Shown one piece after another: positions 28,238-37,574 of a stretch of 64,000 nucleotides of DNA. The notes beneath the pieces are model-generated. The model worked only from the letters and a program-made list of their open reading frames with translations. It searched no databases and was not told where the DNA came from. The stretch covers positions 124,001 through 188,000 of the forward strand of contig NZ_BIMB01000004.1 in assembly GCF_004000865.1 (NCBI RefSeq), read 5' to 3'. The position numbers were made by a program, and so were the translations under genes. This DNA is from Paenibacillus elgii NBRC 100335 (GTDB lineage: Bacteria; Bacillota; Bacilli; Paenibacillales; NBRC-103111). Position 1 is the first letter of the stretch; every line of letters begins with the position of its first letter.

Positions 28238-29370
28238 CCCTCCGCCTCCTTTTCCGGTTGTTTGAACACATTCGGCACTTTCATCACGATCATCGTTCCC
28301 GGACCCGGGCCAAACTCCAGGCTCCCGTTCACGAATTCGAGGCGCTCCTTCATGCCTCCCAGCCCGTTGCCCCGCAAGCAGTCCGGATGCTCCGCGAGAC
28401 CGCAGCCGTCGTCCTGCACCCGGACCACGAGCTCCGTCCGCGACGGCGTGATGGTAATCCAGCATGTGGATGCGCCGCTATGTTTGACAATATTGGTAAC
28501 AGCTTCCTTAATGCACATACTGACCACATTTTCGTTCAGCAGCGAAGTGTTGGTCAGCTTCGGGCTGCCCTCCAGAACAAAATCGATCTGCGCTGCCTTC
28601 AGCATTTGCTTGACCCGAAATACTTCATCCTCCAGCCGCGTGCCGCGCATCTGGGTGACCATCTCCCGCACTTCTTTCAGCGCGCTTCTCGCGGTCTGAT
28701 GAATATCGTTCAGCTCGGCTTGGGCGCGGCTCGGGTTTTTGCCGATCAATTTCCCGGCCAGATCGCTCTTCAGGCCGATGAGCGAGAGCTTCTGGCCGAG
28801 CGTATCGTGCAGATCGCGGGCGATTCTTTGACGTTCCTCCAGCTTGACGAGCTCGGAGATCTTCTTGTTCGCCACCTCCAGCTCGTCCTGCAGCTTCTCC
28901 CGCTTGTTCCTGTTGTACGTGTTCACCGGCAGCAGAATGACGCCGATCAAGCTGACCAACACAAACGGCAGCTGCGTAATAATGACCGGATTCTGCGTCA
29001 CGAAGCCGTAATTGATCGTGACCAGCGTGCTGATCACATGAATGGAATACAGCGTAAAAAATCCGACCCGATGCTGGATATTGCCGATAAAAAACGCCAG
29101 AAAGAGCGAGAAATACACGTAGCCGAACAGCAGGCTCATCGTAATGGAAATGCCGATCTGCACGCTGGTCCAGAAGTACACCAGCCACCCTTTGGATATA
29201 AAGGTCAGCACATAGCATATAAAAAAGCCGATGATCATCGTAATGCCGACGGCCACTTCATAAGTCGATGAAGAGCTGAAAATGAAATAAAACGGAAGAA
29301 TATAAAAGACGACCCATACATAGGGGCTGAGTCCCGTATTTTTGTGAATAATTTGAATCCACTTGCGCAT
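28234..29370 (-). CDS. desK: DesK-like membrane thermosensor histidine kinase
   Basis: 378 aa. Five predicted N-terminal membrane helices (about residues 15-150) are followed by a coiled linker and a HisKA_3 dimerisation helix with the phospho-His in RIARDLHDTLGQKLSLIGLKSDL (about residue 190). A compact ATPase domain follows with N box (CIKEAVTNIVKHSGAS) and DDGCGL/GNGLGGMKERL. Layout and length equal B. subtilis DesK, which senses membrane order on cooling and controls DesR phosphorylation. Lies between the desaturase and desR. Confidence 0.92.
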   Translation of the reverse strand: MRKWIQIIHKNTGLSPYVWVVFYILPFYFIFSSSSTYEVAVGITMIIGFFICYVLTFISKGWLVYFWTSVQIGISITMSLLFGYVYFSLFLAFFIGNIQHRVGFFTLYSIHVISTLVTINYGFVTQNPVIITQLPFVLVSLIGVILLPVNTYNRNKREKLQDELEVANKKISELVKLEERQRIARDLHDTLGQKLSLIGLKSDLAGKLIGKNPSRAQAELNDIHQTARSALKEVREMVTQMRGTRLEDEVFRVKQMLKAAQIDFVLEGSPKLTNTSLLNENVVSMCIKEAVTNIVKHSGASTCWITITPSRTELVVRVQDDGCGLAEHPDCLRGNGLGGMKERLEFVNGSLEFGPGPGTMIVMKVPNVFKQPEKEAEG

Positions 29371-29403
29371 GGCGTCATCCCTTACCTATTATGAAACAGG
29401 CTT

Positions 29404-30456
29404 TTATTTTCCTTGCAAGCTCGGACTGGGGCTGTTCACCTGACTAGCCGCCGCCGGCTTGCGGAGCAAAGGCTTGATGTCTTTAAAGCCTACAAAGTTC
29501 TTGCGCTTCTCGTCCCACAAGTGGAAACGAAGCGACTGCAAGCTCGTGCCGATCGTAAGCGTCGTAACCTTCTGCAGCTCGGGCGTGGCCTCATGCGCCT
29601 TCTCCAGGTTATAGTTCGGCACCTTCGGACTCAGATGATGCACGTGATGAAACCCGATATTTCCGGTGATCCACTGCAGCAGCTTCGGAAGCTTGTAATA
29701 AGAGCTCCCTTCCGTGGCCGCTTTCACGTAGCTCCACTGGTCCTCATTCTCGAAGTAGGAATCCTCGAACTGATGCTGCACGTAAAACATCCAGATCCCC
29801 AGCAAGCCGGAGACGAAAAAAACCGGGCCTTGGACCAGTACAAAAGCCTGCCAGCCGATCACCCAGATCAGCAGCGCATACAGAGCGACGATCGCCAGAT
29901 TCGTCACGTAGGTATTGATACGCTCTTTGCGTCTCGCTCCCTTGCGGTTAAAGCGGTATTGAAGCAGGAACACATAGACCGGGCCGACGACGAACATCGA
30001 CAGCGGATTCCGGTAAATCCGGTAAGCGAGCCGTCTCCATAACGGAGCGGCGACGTATTCGTCCACGGTGAGAATCCAGATGTCCCCGACGCCGCGCTTA
30101 TCGAGGTTGCTGCTTGTGGCATGATGAATCGAATGGCTGTTTTTCCACTGCTCATACGGACATAGCGTCATCACACCCGTGATATTTCCGAGTATATCAT
30201 TAGCGAGCCGGCTTTTGAAGAACGATTGGTGACAACAGTCATGGAAAATAATAAAAGTCCGGACCACAAAGCCGCCGGCCACGATGGTGAGAGGAAGCGT
30301 CAGCCAGTACGAAACGGACAAGCTCGCATAGGCCGCACACCAGAGCAGCACCAGCGGCACCAGCGTGTTCACAAGCTGCCATAAGCTTGACTTCGTATCG
30401 GTTTTCTCAAAGGGACCGACGTTCTTTTTAAGATGAGCTATACTCGCTTGGTGCAT
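29404..30456 (-). CDS. des: Acyl-lipid fatty acid desaturase
   Basis: 350 aa integral membrane di-iron enzyme that introduces a double bond into membrane acyl chains. The three His boxes are clear: HDCCHQSFF (about residue 72), HSIHH (about residue 108) and HHVHH (about residue 273), with membrane helix pairs between them. First gene of the des-desK-desR operon; AGGAGG precedes the ATG. A DesR-type palindrome and TATAAT box lie upstream, so expression should rise when the membrane stiffens. Confidence 0.93.
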   Translation of the reverse strand: MHQASIAHLKKNVGPFEKTDTKSSLWQLVNTLVPLVLLWCAAYASLSVSYWLTLPLTIVAGGFVVRTFIIFHDCCHQSFFKSRLANDILGNITGVMTLCPYEQWKNSHSIHHATSSNLDKRGVGDIWILTVDEYVAAPLWRRLAYRIYRNPLSMFVVGPVYVFLLQYRFNRKGARRKERINTYVTNLAIVALYALLIWVIGWQAFVLVQGPVFFVSGLLGIWMFYVQHQFEDSYFENEDQWSYVKAATEGSSYYKLPKLLQWITGNIGFHHVHHLSPKVPNYNLEKAHEATPELQKVTTLTIGTSLQSLRFHLWDEKRKNFVGFKDIKPLLRKPAAASQVNSPSPSLQGK

Positions 30457-30527
30457 TCGTTTATTTCCTCCTCGATAGGACGCGCGGGGAACGTTATAGA
30501 ACGTCGGACGCAGGTTTTCTATCCTCC

Positions 30528-30533
30528 ATTATA
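30528..30533 (-). promoter_or_regulatory. -10 box of the desaturase promoter
   Basis: TATAAT on the minus strand, 72 bases before the des start. No good -35 box is visible at the expected distance, as expected for an activator-dependent promoter; the DesR-like sites lie just upstream. Confidence 0.5.
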
Positions 30534-30554
30534 GAGAAAGCACCCCGCAGGCTG

Positions 30555-30594
30555 TAGTCATAAACGTCAGATCGAGGGTATGACAATCGTCATA
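30555..30594 (-). promoter_or_regulatory. Probable DesR-P binding region
   Basis: TATGAC-GATT-GTCATA (30579-30594) is a perfect palindrome, and a related half-matching TGACGTTTATGAC lies next to it toward the promoter. Two adjacent TGAC/GTCA sites upstream of a promoter lacking a -35 box resemble the arrangement of the B. subtilis des promoter. Confidence 0.6.
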
Positions 30595-30599
30595 TAGCG

Positions 30600-31085
30600 T
30601 TAGGGTTTTACTGGAATTTGATACAGTCGCATAGCCAGATGTAAGGAAGCATCGAGCTCTCTGATTTTTGCAAAAGCCGGTTCGAGCGTATCGACGACCC
30701 CATCGATGAACAGATCGATATGGAATTTCAAGGTCGTTCCGAGCTGCCTACCGTACGGCGTTTCCGGCGGCAACGCAAAAGGACGCAGTTGGATCGTATT
30801 CCCTCCCCTTGCTTGGTCCCTGACAAACCATGAAATAAACTCCAGGGCGACCAAGCCCTCTTCGGACCGTTCAATCTCAAATTCAAACTGGAGGAACACC
30901 TCGTTTTCCAGTCCGCCGTTGGTGCGCCTTAAAGTGGCGTGGGGCAGATGGGCATAATCGGACAGGGACAGCATTTCGCGATCGATCGGCTCCAAATTCT
31001 CTACACTGCTTTCTACGCTGACCATTCCTTTTAAACGCAGTAAAGTCTCATGAAAATTGCTGACATCGATAGGGTAATTGCTCAT
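30600..31085 (-). CDS. Conserved hypothetical protein, about 161 aa
   Basis: Soluble protein without signal or membrane segments. I do not recognise the family. It has a mixed alpha/beta make-up with internal stretches such as FEFEIERSEEGLVALEFISWFVRDQ and a strongly helical C-terminus (AFAKIRELDASLHLAMRLYQ). The ATG at 31085 has AGAAGGAA at the right distance; the earlier in-frame ATG at 31169 does not. The gene diverges from the TetR gene, and the first TetR operator lies 110 bases upstream, so it might be co-regulated. Confidence 0.6.
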   Translation of the reverse strand: MSNYPIDVSNFHETLLRLKGMVSVESSVENLEPIDREMLSLSDYAHLPHATLRRTNGGLENEVFLQFEFEIERSEEGLVALEFISWFVRDQARGGNTIQLRPFALPPETPYGRQLGTTLKFHIDLFIDGVVDTLEPAFAKIRELDASLHLAMRLYQIPVKP

Positions 31086-31190
31086 GTGATATTCCTTCTC
31101 TCTAAGATGATGAATATAGATTCGACAGCGGGGAAGGCGATCCTTTTTCGCAATTAAAGATGTGCCCATTGGAAAATGGCTCCTAAAATA

Positions 31191-31251
31191 TCTATAGACC
31201 GACGGTCAGTCATATGTTAGTATAATCTATAGACTGACGGTCAGTCTATAG
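31191..31251. promoter_or_regulatory. TetR operator pair overlapping the promoter
   Basis: Operator 2 (31227-31251), CTATAGACTGA-CGG-TCAGTCTATAG, is a palindrome broken only at its centre. Operator 1 (31191-31215), TCTATAGACCGACGGTCAGTC, is a weaker copy. A TATAAT box (31221-31226) sits between them, so operator 1 covers the -35 area and operator 2 the start site. Occupation would block the tetR-MFS transcript that follows. Confidence 0.85.
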
Positions 31252-31262
31252 GAGGTATTCGT

Positions 31263-31874
31263 ATGAAACGAATTGTTAAAGATCCGATTACTCGGCGACA
31301 AGAGATTTTGACGGTGGCTGGCGAACTGTTTCGACATCACGGCTATGCGGGCACAACCGTAGAGGCGATCATTCAGAAGGTCGGCGTGGCCAAAGGGACC
31401 TTTTATTACTACTTTAAATCAAAGGAACAAATTCTGGATGCGCTTGTTCACGAGCTGGTCGACCGGCTTTGCGAATCCTACCGACAAATCGCAGACGATC
31501 CTGCGATGGGCGTAATGGATAAGCTGCGCCAGATGCTGCGGGGACAGCATCAGCTTGCGGTCAACGAAAGCGAGTTGATGGAAGGGCTACACCGGTCCGA
31601 GAACCGGGAGCTTCACGAGCGGATTAACATCGAGATTATTGTGAAAATATCGCCGGTATTGGCCCAAGTCATCGAACAAGGCAAAAAAGAAGCCCTGTTT
31701 GATGTGGAGCATCCGCTGGAAACCGTCCAGTTTCTTCTGGCGGGATCGCAATTTTTGCTGGAATCGGGCCTCTTCCACTGGAATCAAGAAGAGCAGACGA
31801 GACGGCTTAAGTCCATGCAAGCGATGATCGAGAGGTCCTTAGGCGCGAAGCGGGGCTCCTTTTCATTTATTTAG
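31263..31874 (+). CDS. TetR/AcrR-family repressor
   Basis: 203 aa. The N-terminal DNA-binding domain is typical: RRQEILTVAGELFRHHGYAGTTVEAIIQKVGVAKGTFYYYFKSKEQIL (about residues 12-60). The C-terminal ligand domain is variable. GGAGG precedes the ATG. It lies 14 bases before the MFS gene and downstream of two operators, so it probably represses itself and the transporter until a toxic ligand binds. Confidence 0.92.
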   Translation: MKRIVKDPITRRQEILTVAGELFRHHGYAGTTVEAIIQKVGVAKGTFYYYFKSKEQILDALVHELVDRLCESYRQIADDPAMGVMDKLRQMLRGQHQLAVNESELMEGLHRSENRELHERINIEIIVKISPVLAQVIEQGKKEALFDVEHPLETVQFLLAGSQFLLESGLFHWNQEEQTRRLKSMQAMIERSLGAKRGSFSFI

Positions 31875-31888
31875 GTGGGGGTGCGGGA

Positions 31889-33202
31889 ATGAACGTCCGG
31901 GATGCAGCGTTTCGCAAATTTCTTATCGTTTGGGCGGGGCAGCTCTTCTCAGCGATCGGGAGCGGATTGACGGCTTTTGCGCTGGGGGTCTTTGTGTTTC
32001 AGAAGACCCAGTCGGCCATGGACTATTCGTTGATCATTCTTTTCAATTTTTTGCCGTCGTTTCTTATGCTTCCGTTCACCGGGGTGCTTGCCGACCGGTT
32101 CGACCGCAAGAAGATGATGATCCTGGGAGATGCCGGGTCGATCGTGGGTATCTTGTTCATTTTGTTCGTCATGATGTCAGGAAACGTGGAATTGTGGCAC
32201 ATTTATTTGGGAGTCGCCTTAAGCTCCGTATCCACAGCGATCCAGACCCCCGCGTATAAAGCCGCCGTCTCTGATCTTGTGTCCGAAGAGCTGTATTCCC
32301 AAGCCAGCGGGCTTATTCAGTTGGCGGGATCGGCGCAATATCTCATCTCTCCGATGATTGCCGGATTCCTGGTCAGTTATTTTGATATTAAGCTGGTTCT
32401 CATCCTGGATATCGTGACTTTCCTGATCGCCGTTGCTGCCGTGCTGGTAATTACGAAGCGCGAGGCTGCCCCGCGAAAGCAGGACAACGGGAATTTTTTC
32501 AGAGATCTGGCCGACTCCTTCCGCTATCTCCTCTCCCGGAAAGGGATTTTATGGCTGGTTGTGCTAACCTCCATGGTTTGCTTTTATATCGGGCTGCTTC
32601 AATCGCTGTTCGGGCCGATGGTGCTGGCTTTTGCCGATTCGAGGACCTTGGGGATCGCCCTTTCCTTATCCGCAACCGGAATGCTGGTAAGCAGCCTGTT
32701 GATCGGCGTATTCGGCTTAAAACAAAACAAAGTCTTTATTCTCTCCCTGTTTCTTGCGCTGGCCGGTCTGTTCTATGCCCTGATGGGTCTGTTCCCGGCC
32801 GTTACGATGATTATCGTGTTCGGGTTCCTCTTTTTCATCACGCTTCCGTTTGTGAATACAAGTCTGGAGGTGCTTATCCGGACGAATGTGGATAATGAAA
32901 ACCAGGGCAGAGTATGGTCCATGGTTTCCGCCATCTCGCAAGTGGGCTTCATCCTGGCCTTCGGGTCGGCGGGCTTCTTATCGGATCACGTGTTTAACCC
33001 GCTGCTTCTTCCGGACGGGGCGCTGAGCCAAACGGTCGGGCTGCTCATCGGGACCGGGCAAGGCAGAGGCATCGGCTTACTATTCGTTCTTTCTGGGTTG
33101 TTCGTCGCTCTCCTTGGTCTGATGATCGGGCGAGTGAAGAAAATCAAAGCGCTGGAGCCGGAGGCGGCCGGGGAAGCAAGAGCAGCCGATGTGTCCGGCT
33201 GA
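31889..33202 (+). CDS. MFS transporter, drug/macrolide-efflux type
   Basis: 437 aa with 12 predicted membrane helices. The loop 2-3 signature appears as GVLADRFDRKKMMILGD (about residues 60-76) and the N-terminus (FRKFLIVWAGQLFSAIGSGLTAFALGVFVFQKT) fits the MefA/MFS_3 efflux branch. Co-transcribed with the TetR gene. The substrate is not evident. Confidence 0.88.
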   Translation: MNVRDAAFRKFLIVWAGQLFSAIGSGLTAFALGVFVFQKTQSAMDYSLIILFNFLPSFLMLPFTGVLADRFDRKKMMILGDAGSIVGILFILFVMMSGNVELWHIYLGVALSSVSTAIQTPAYKAAVSDLVSEELYSQASGLIQLAGSAQYLISPMIAGFLVSYFDIKLVLILDIVTFLIAVAAVLVITKREAAPRKQDNGNFFRDLADSFRYLLSRKGILWLVVLTSMVCFYIGLLQSLFGPMVLAFADSRTLGIALSLSATGMLVSSLLIGVFGLKQNKVFILSLFLALAGLFYALMGLFPAVTMIIVFGFLFFITLPFVNTSLEVLIRTNVDNENQGRVWSMVSAISQVGFILAFGSAGFLSDHVFNPLLLPDGALSQTVGLLIGTGQGRGIGLLFVLSGLFVALLGLMIGRVKKIKALEPEAAGEARAADVSG

Positions 33203-33240
33203 GCGGCGGGACCGTGTCCGGCCAAGGCAGGCGAACGGAA

Positions 33241-33288
33241 AAAAAGCCGGTGCGTTCAGGCTCCCCGCCTGACGCTTCATCGGCTTTC
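33241..33288. terminator. Bidirectional terminator
   Basis: AAAGCCG...TTCAGGC-tccc-GCCTGA...CGGCTTT, between the convergent MFS and DUF4179 genes, with A/T runs on both sides. Confidence 0.75.
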
Positions 33289-33302
33289 AACACGCGATGC
33301 TG

Positions 33303-34721
33303 TTATCCCTCGTTCTGTGGCAGCTCGAAGGACCAGTTTTGATCCGAGTATAGTTTGTTGGCTACTTTATGGGTTAAAGTCATTTCGGAAGGAATCTCGC
33401 TCATCCCCTTGATTACCAGCGAGGCATCCAGCAAAACCTGATTTATGTCGCTAATTCCGCCGCCAATGAACTCCACGGGATATTGACGCCCTTGATCATC
33501 TACAACCGACCATTCTCCACTCGTCGGTCTGTAATATACATTTCCTGTCAGCTTCATCCGTGCGCCTTGTCCGTCTAATCTTACGTCGGAGATTGTGAAT
33601 TTCCCTTCATTGTCCTCGAAGATGACCGGTTTGCGCATCGCTTCCTCAGGCTTAAAAGTAAGTGATTTCCCTGACTTCACCGGCAGAACGCAGCCGTCCA
33701 GCACAAGCCTCATGCCGGTCTGGTCAAAGATCTTGTCATCAAACAATTGCGGAGAGAAAATGTAGGACAAATGCATCTTTCCGGTAGCTTCGTCAAAATA
33801 AGAGTCACCTGTGAATTGATGGACGACAGCCGGAAGCTCTTGAGGATTGACATAGGAAATGGGTTTTCCTTGCTTGTCCTCGAAATGGAACATGAGCTCA
33901 TGGGACATGAGCGCCTGGTTCCTCTTAAACTGTTCCGCATCGAAGATCTGCCCCTTGTCAAGCAGCGAAACCGTCAGATCGAGCCGTGCGGCGCTCGGCG
34001 CTTTGGTCAGGTTGTTCACTTCGATTTTATAGCCCTGCGGCGCCACGTACTCTTGGTTGATCGGCACGGTCTTGGTCTGTTGATCAGCATGGGCCAGATT
34101 CACATCGAACCGGATATTCCAGTTCCCTTCGATTCTCGTTGCAAAGCTTCCAATCTCTGTGAAAGCGCCTGTGACCGTTAACGTTTCGGATGTCAGTTTT
34201 TCCGGGAAAACATAGGTGAATACATTCCCTTGAATATACCTGCGATCGGCAACCACCTTGCCGTGCTCGTCCTGAACCTCAAGACGGTCCCAATCCACTT
34301 CATCGACAAGCGATTCCCCCTTCTTGTTCTCCGCCCCGACCGCCAAAACAAGTCTGGACCGATCCGCCATCACTTCCGAAACGGTGAGGGTGATTCCTTT
34401 ATCCTTCGCCTGAACGTTAGGATACTGGACCAAGCCCTGCTGGAGACTGTTCTCAAGTCCTGCATCTCTGCTGGCGTTGAATAAGGACTTTACAAAATCG
34501 GCCATGGCCGGCTGATTCGAAAGAATCGCTCCGCCCACCAGCACGACTGCGGCGGCGCTGACCAGCGCTCTCTTCATGTGCTTGCGATAGCCCCTGAGGC
34601 CGGCCTCCGGGAGGTCGGGCAAAGCGCCGAGCGTTTCATTGATTTTCGTTCTGAAAATATCGGGAACGGCTGCGGCCGTATGTTCTTTGCTGAACAAGCT
34701 GTCCACTTGATTAGTATCCAT
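33303..34721 (-). CDS. Membrane anti-sigma factor, DUF4179 type
   Basis: 472 aa. A short cytoplasmic N-terminus (about 50 residues, likely sigma-binding) is followed by one membrane helix (ALVSAAAVVLVGGAILS). The large extracellular part carries a DUF4179-like domain (GLVQYPNVQAKDKGITLTVSEVMADRSRLVLAVG) and further beta-rich repeats. Its start overlaps the sigma factor stop by 11 bases, the usual arrangement for a sigma/anti-sigma pair. The signal that releases the sigma factor is unknown. Confidence 0.85.
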   Translation of the reverse strand: MDTNQVDSLFSKEHTAAAVPDIFRTKINETLGALPDLPEAGLRGYRKHMKRALVSAAAVVLVGGAILSNQPAMADFVKSLFNASRDAGLENSLQQGLVQYPNVQAKDKGITLTVSEVMADRSRLVLAVGAENKKGESLVDEVDWDRLEVQDEHGKVVADRRYIQGNVFTYVFPEKLTSETLTVTGAFTEIGSFATRIEGNWNIRFDVNLAHADQQTKTVPINQEYVAPQGYKIEVNNLTKAPSAARLDLTVSLLDKGQIFDAEQFKRNQALMSHELMFHFEDKQGKPISYVNPQELPAVVHQFTGDSYFDEATGKMHLSYIFSPQLFDDKIFDQTGMRLVLDGCVLPVKSGKSLTFKPEEAMRKPVIFEDNEGKFTISDVRLDGQGARMKLTGNVYYRPTSGEWSVVDDQGRQYPVEFIGGGISDINQVLLDASLVIKGMSEIPSEMTLTHKVANKLYSDQNWSFELPQNEG

Positions 34722-35235
34722 AGTCGATGTTCCTTTCCAGCGGATTTGTAAACATTTGAGACAAGCTGATTCGGGCCCGGTTCAATCTGGATTTGATCGT
34801 CCCCTCCGGAAGCTCAAGAATTTCCGCAATTTGCTTGATCGGCAGGTCTTCGAAATAATACAGCACCACGACAACCTTCAGCGGCCGCTCCAGCTTTTCG
34901 ACAGCCTCCCGGATTTCCAGCTTCTCCTCATACCCCTCCATGATGTAGCTCTGCTCCGCCGCGGCGCCGGATACGTATTTCCGCTTCGTATTCCATATTT
35001 TGTTGCATTCGTTAATCAAAATCCGGATCAGCCATGTGCTGAACAAATTAGGGTCCTTCAGCGCGTGCAATCCTTTATAGGCTTTCACGATGGCTTCCTG
35101 GGCGGCGTCGGCACAATCTTCATCGTTCGGGAGAATCGACCTGGACACATTATAAAGTCGTTGTTCCATCCTGCGGATCAGACCGATAAACGCCTCCTTG
35201 TCCCCCTTCTGAGCCTTGATAACCTCTTCTCTCAT
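34711..35235 (-). CDS. ECF-type RNA polymerase sigma factor
   Basis: 174 aa with region 2 (ILPNDEDCADAAQEAIVKAYKGL...FSTWLIRILINECNK) and region 4 (YYFEDLPIKQIAEILELPEGTIKSRLNRARISL). The ATG at 35235 follows AGGAGG by 9 bases; the GTG 18 bases earlier overlaps that site. Paired with the DUF4179 anti-sigma factor. Confidence 0.92.
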   Translation of the reverse strand: MREEVIKAQKGDKEAFIGLIRRMEQRLYNVSRSILPNDEDCADAAQEAIVKAYKGLHALKDPNLFSTWLIRILINECNKIWNTKRKYVSGAAAEQSYIMEGYEEKLEIREAVEKLERPLKVVVVLYYFEDLPIKQIAEILELPEGTIKSRLNRARISLSQMFTNPLERNIDYGY

Positions 35236-35323
35236 GCTGACTGTCCTCCTCACTGCTGTTATACTAATTAGATCATATGGAGGCCGCTTAGGTTCAAAGA
35301 AATATTTGGAAGCGTTTCCTTAA

Positions 35324-35355
35324 TAAAAAAAGGAACACCCCTTTAGGCGTTCCCT
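35324..35355 (-). terminator. Intrinsic terminator downstream of the TerD-fused gene
   Basis: On the minus strand GGAACGCC-taaagg-GGTGTTCC followed by TTTTTTT, 35 bases past the stop at 35390. Confidence 0.8.
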
Positions 35356-35389
35356 AAGCAAACTACTTTGCGCTCAATGTTAGGCTCCG

Positions 35390-37477
35390 TCACACAACGA
35401 ACTCCGACATGATGGTGCCAATATCATAAGGCGTAACACCCCGGTCCAAAGCAAAAACCGTTTCTGCTTCGTCCGCATGCTCTACCTTGCGACCTCTGGC
35501 CGTCGCGTGCAGCATGAACAAATCATACAGGGTCGGCTTCGTCAGTGTGGTCATGGCTTTGCCCATCAGGACCATCCCTTTTTGATTGCCCTCGACATTG
35601 TTATAGTAGTACGGATGCTTCTTCAAAGCCAGATCCGTCCAGATCACGGTTCGTTCCACCAGATCCAGAATGACGGGAATGGCAATCTGGGTATCTGCTG
35701 TGAGATCGATTTTATCGGCCACGGTCGAAGGTTCGAATACCTCCCCGGTCTTCGGGGACTGCCGCATCATCCAACCGGCATAGCACTCCGGCAAGTTGCA
35801 ATAGGGCTGCTCCGTAAACGAATTCAGCGAGGCGACGATGAATCGGCCGCCATACCGGACGATCGAAGGAATATGCAGATCGATAAACTCACAAGCGCCT
35901 TGGGGAGCCGATGTAATATCTCCGCTATGCGCGGCTTTGTATTTGTCGGACCGCAGATTCGTGTACGAAATATGCTCAACATACTGCCAATTCTTATCAT
36001 ACATCACCGCCGACAAGTCGATATCGACACGCCCCGTATGCTTGCCGTTGACCATCCCTTCCTTCCACCAGAGGAAAAAACGGATCGTATCCCCCTCCGT
36101 CATCTTAACCCGGCTGCCTCGAACGATCGTACGCAGCGCTTTGCTGGCCGACCGCTGCGAGAACGGCATCAGATACTGTTTCAAGCTTTCGTCGATATAC
36201 ACGTCTCCTAGCGGCGGGAGCTCCGAGAAGCGGCGGATTAAGGTACGTCTGCATGTGTCGACCACCGCTTCACAAGTATCGGGATCGATACCCGGCAGCG
36301 TATTCGGAATGGCCATGGCCTTCGCCACATTTCCTTTTGGGAAAAAGGTGCGCAGCTCGCGCATTTCCTGTCGATGGCTAAAATGAGCCATGACCTGCAG
36401 CAGCACGGGCGTAGATGCCTGATCGGCGACCTCGGCGAATTGGTCAATCACTTGCGCGCTATCCTCGGACAGCCGCAACAGATGATCCAACCGTCTGGCG
36501 AATTCACCCGCGCGCGTTTTCAGCAAAGCTGCCGCGAGTAGCGTATCCTTCCGGCGAAGCGCAAGCTCTACTTTTCCGCCGAACGTTTCGTACGGTTTAT
36601 CGTTCCGGAGAATATCGAAGGCCTCTTGGCAGCGAGCATACCGGTTTTGGTATTCAGTGGGATGCAAAATTTCTCCAAGACGTATCCAGCGATGCTTATA
36701 GCGCAGCATATCTTCGACGATATTGCCGCACCGGTCCAGCAGCCCCAGAAGCAAGCGCCGTTCGGCGCGTTTGAATTTGCGGAACTTCGTGTTCGCCGCC
36801 AGACTGACATCCCCATCCGAAAGCGCAACAGCCAAGCGCAGCACGTCCGTTGCCGTCTTCACGTATTTTCCGACGAGGTCAAGGCTCGCCTTGTTATACT
36901 TCAGCAGCACACCGACCACAAAGCCCACATTTTCTTTCAAAGGAATCTCATTCGGCAGCACAGCACCTAGATCGTCGTTGGCTGCGATGACCCATTCGAT
37001 ATCTTCCTTGTCTTGTTCGGAAATCGAACCGTTCGCCGCGATGAGATTGCGAATCGTTTGATCAAATTGTTCCGGGCTTCCCAGATCGATGATTTTCAGA
37101 TCCACTTGATCCAGCAGCGGGATTCTCTCTAGGGCTTCGTGCTCGGGCAGATCGAGCGTGAGGTAGTGATAGATGGCGTGCAGGTACAGCTCGGCTTGGC
37201 TGAGCAGCATCACTTGCTCGGGAAAATTAGGGTACATCGGCTTGAAGTTTACATTCGCTCCCAGAAGCGATTTCAAGTCCGCCACAAGCTGGTGGTAAAA
37301 CGCCGTGAACTCTTCGACAGACAGGGTGCGAAGGACTTCCATTAACGATTTGGAGAATGTAAAGCCCAGGTACTCGATATTTTTCAAGGCAGTTGCCATA
37401 TATTTATCGGGAAGAACATGACGGCCGGGTTGGACGATGACTTTTCGGTTTCTTCTCAGGTAAATGACGTTTCTCAT
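35390..37477 (-). CDS. MXAN_6230/Cap0456-like protein with C-terminal TerD-like domain
   Basis: About 695 aa, cytoplasmic. The N-terminal ~480 residues are helical and match, by overall pattern, the MXAN_6230/Cap0456 group (RRNRKVIVQPGRHVLPDKYMATALKNIEYLGFTFS). The C-terminal ~200 residues read as a TerD-type beta-sandwich: RVDIDLSAVMYDKNWQYVEHISYTNLR, then AHSGDITSAPQGACEFIDLHI. Such proteins belong to tellurite/stress Ter-type gene sets, but no other ter gene is present here. ATG 37477 has GGAG 7 bases before it; the frame stays open to 37648 without a site. A 42-bp piece of its 3' end recurs at 42581. Confidence 0.72.
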   Translation of the reverse strand: MRNVIYLRRNRKVIVQPGRHVLPDKYMATALKNIEYLGFTFSKSLMEVLRTLSVEEFTAFYHQLVADLKSLLGANVNFKPMYPNFPEQVMLLSQAELYLHAIYHYLTLDLPEHEALERIPLLDQVDLKIIDLGSPEQFDQTIRNLIAANGSISEQDKEDIEWVIAANDDLGAVLPNEIPLKENVGFVVGVLLKYNKASLDLVGKYVKTATDVLRLAVALSDGDVSLAANTKFRKFKRAERRLLLGLLDRCGNIVEDMLRYKHRWIRLGEILHPTEYQNRYARCQEAFDILRNDKPYETFGGKVELALRRKDTLLAAALLKTRAGEFARRLDHLLRLSEDSAQVIDQFAEVADQASTPVLLQVMAHFSHRQEMRELRTFFPKGNVAKAMAIPNTLPGIDPDTCEAVVDTCRRTLIRRFSELPPLGDVYIDESLKQYLMPFSQRSASKALRTIVRGSRVKMTEGDTIRFFLWWKEGMVNGKHTGRVDIDLSAVMYDKNWQYVEHISYTNLRSDKYKAAHSGDITSAPQGACEFIDLHIPSIVRYGGRFIVASLNSFTEQPYCNLPECYAGWMMRQSPKTGEVFEPSTVADKIDLTADTQIAIPVILDLVERTVIWTDLALKKHPYYYNNVEGNQKGMVLMGKAMTTLTKPTLYDLFMLHATARGRKVEHADEAETVFALDRGVTPYDIGTIMSEFVV
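35466..35507 (+). repeat. 42-bp direct repeat, copy 1
   Basis: Perfect 42-base match to 42581-42622 in the same orientation. Here it lies inside the TerD-fused gene and encodes ATARGRKVEHADEA near its C-terminus. Confidence 0.9.
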
Positions 37478-37574
37478 TATAAGACTCCGGGAAGTATGAA
37501 AATACGACGCCCGGATGCCTCCTCTCCATAACGGATGGATCGTCATCAGGAAATTCGCATCTCTAATATCAGGG

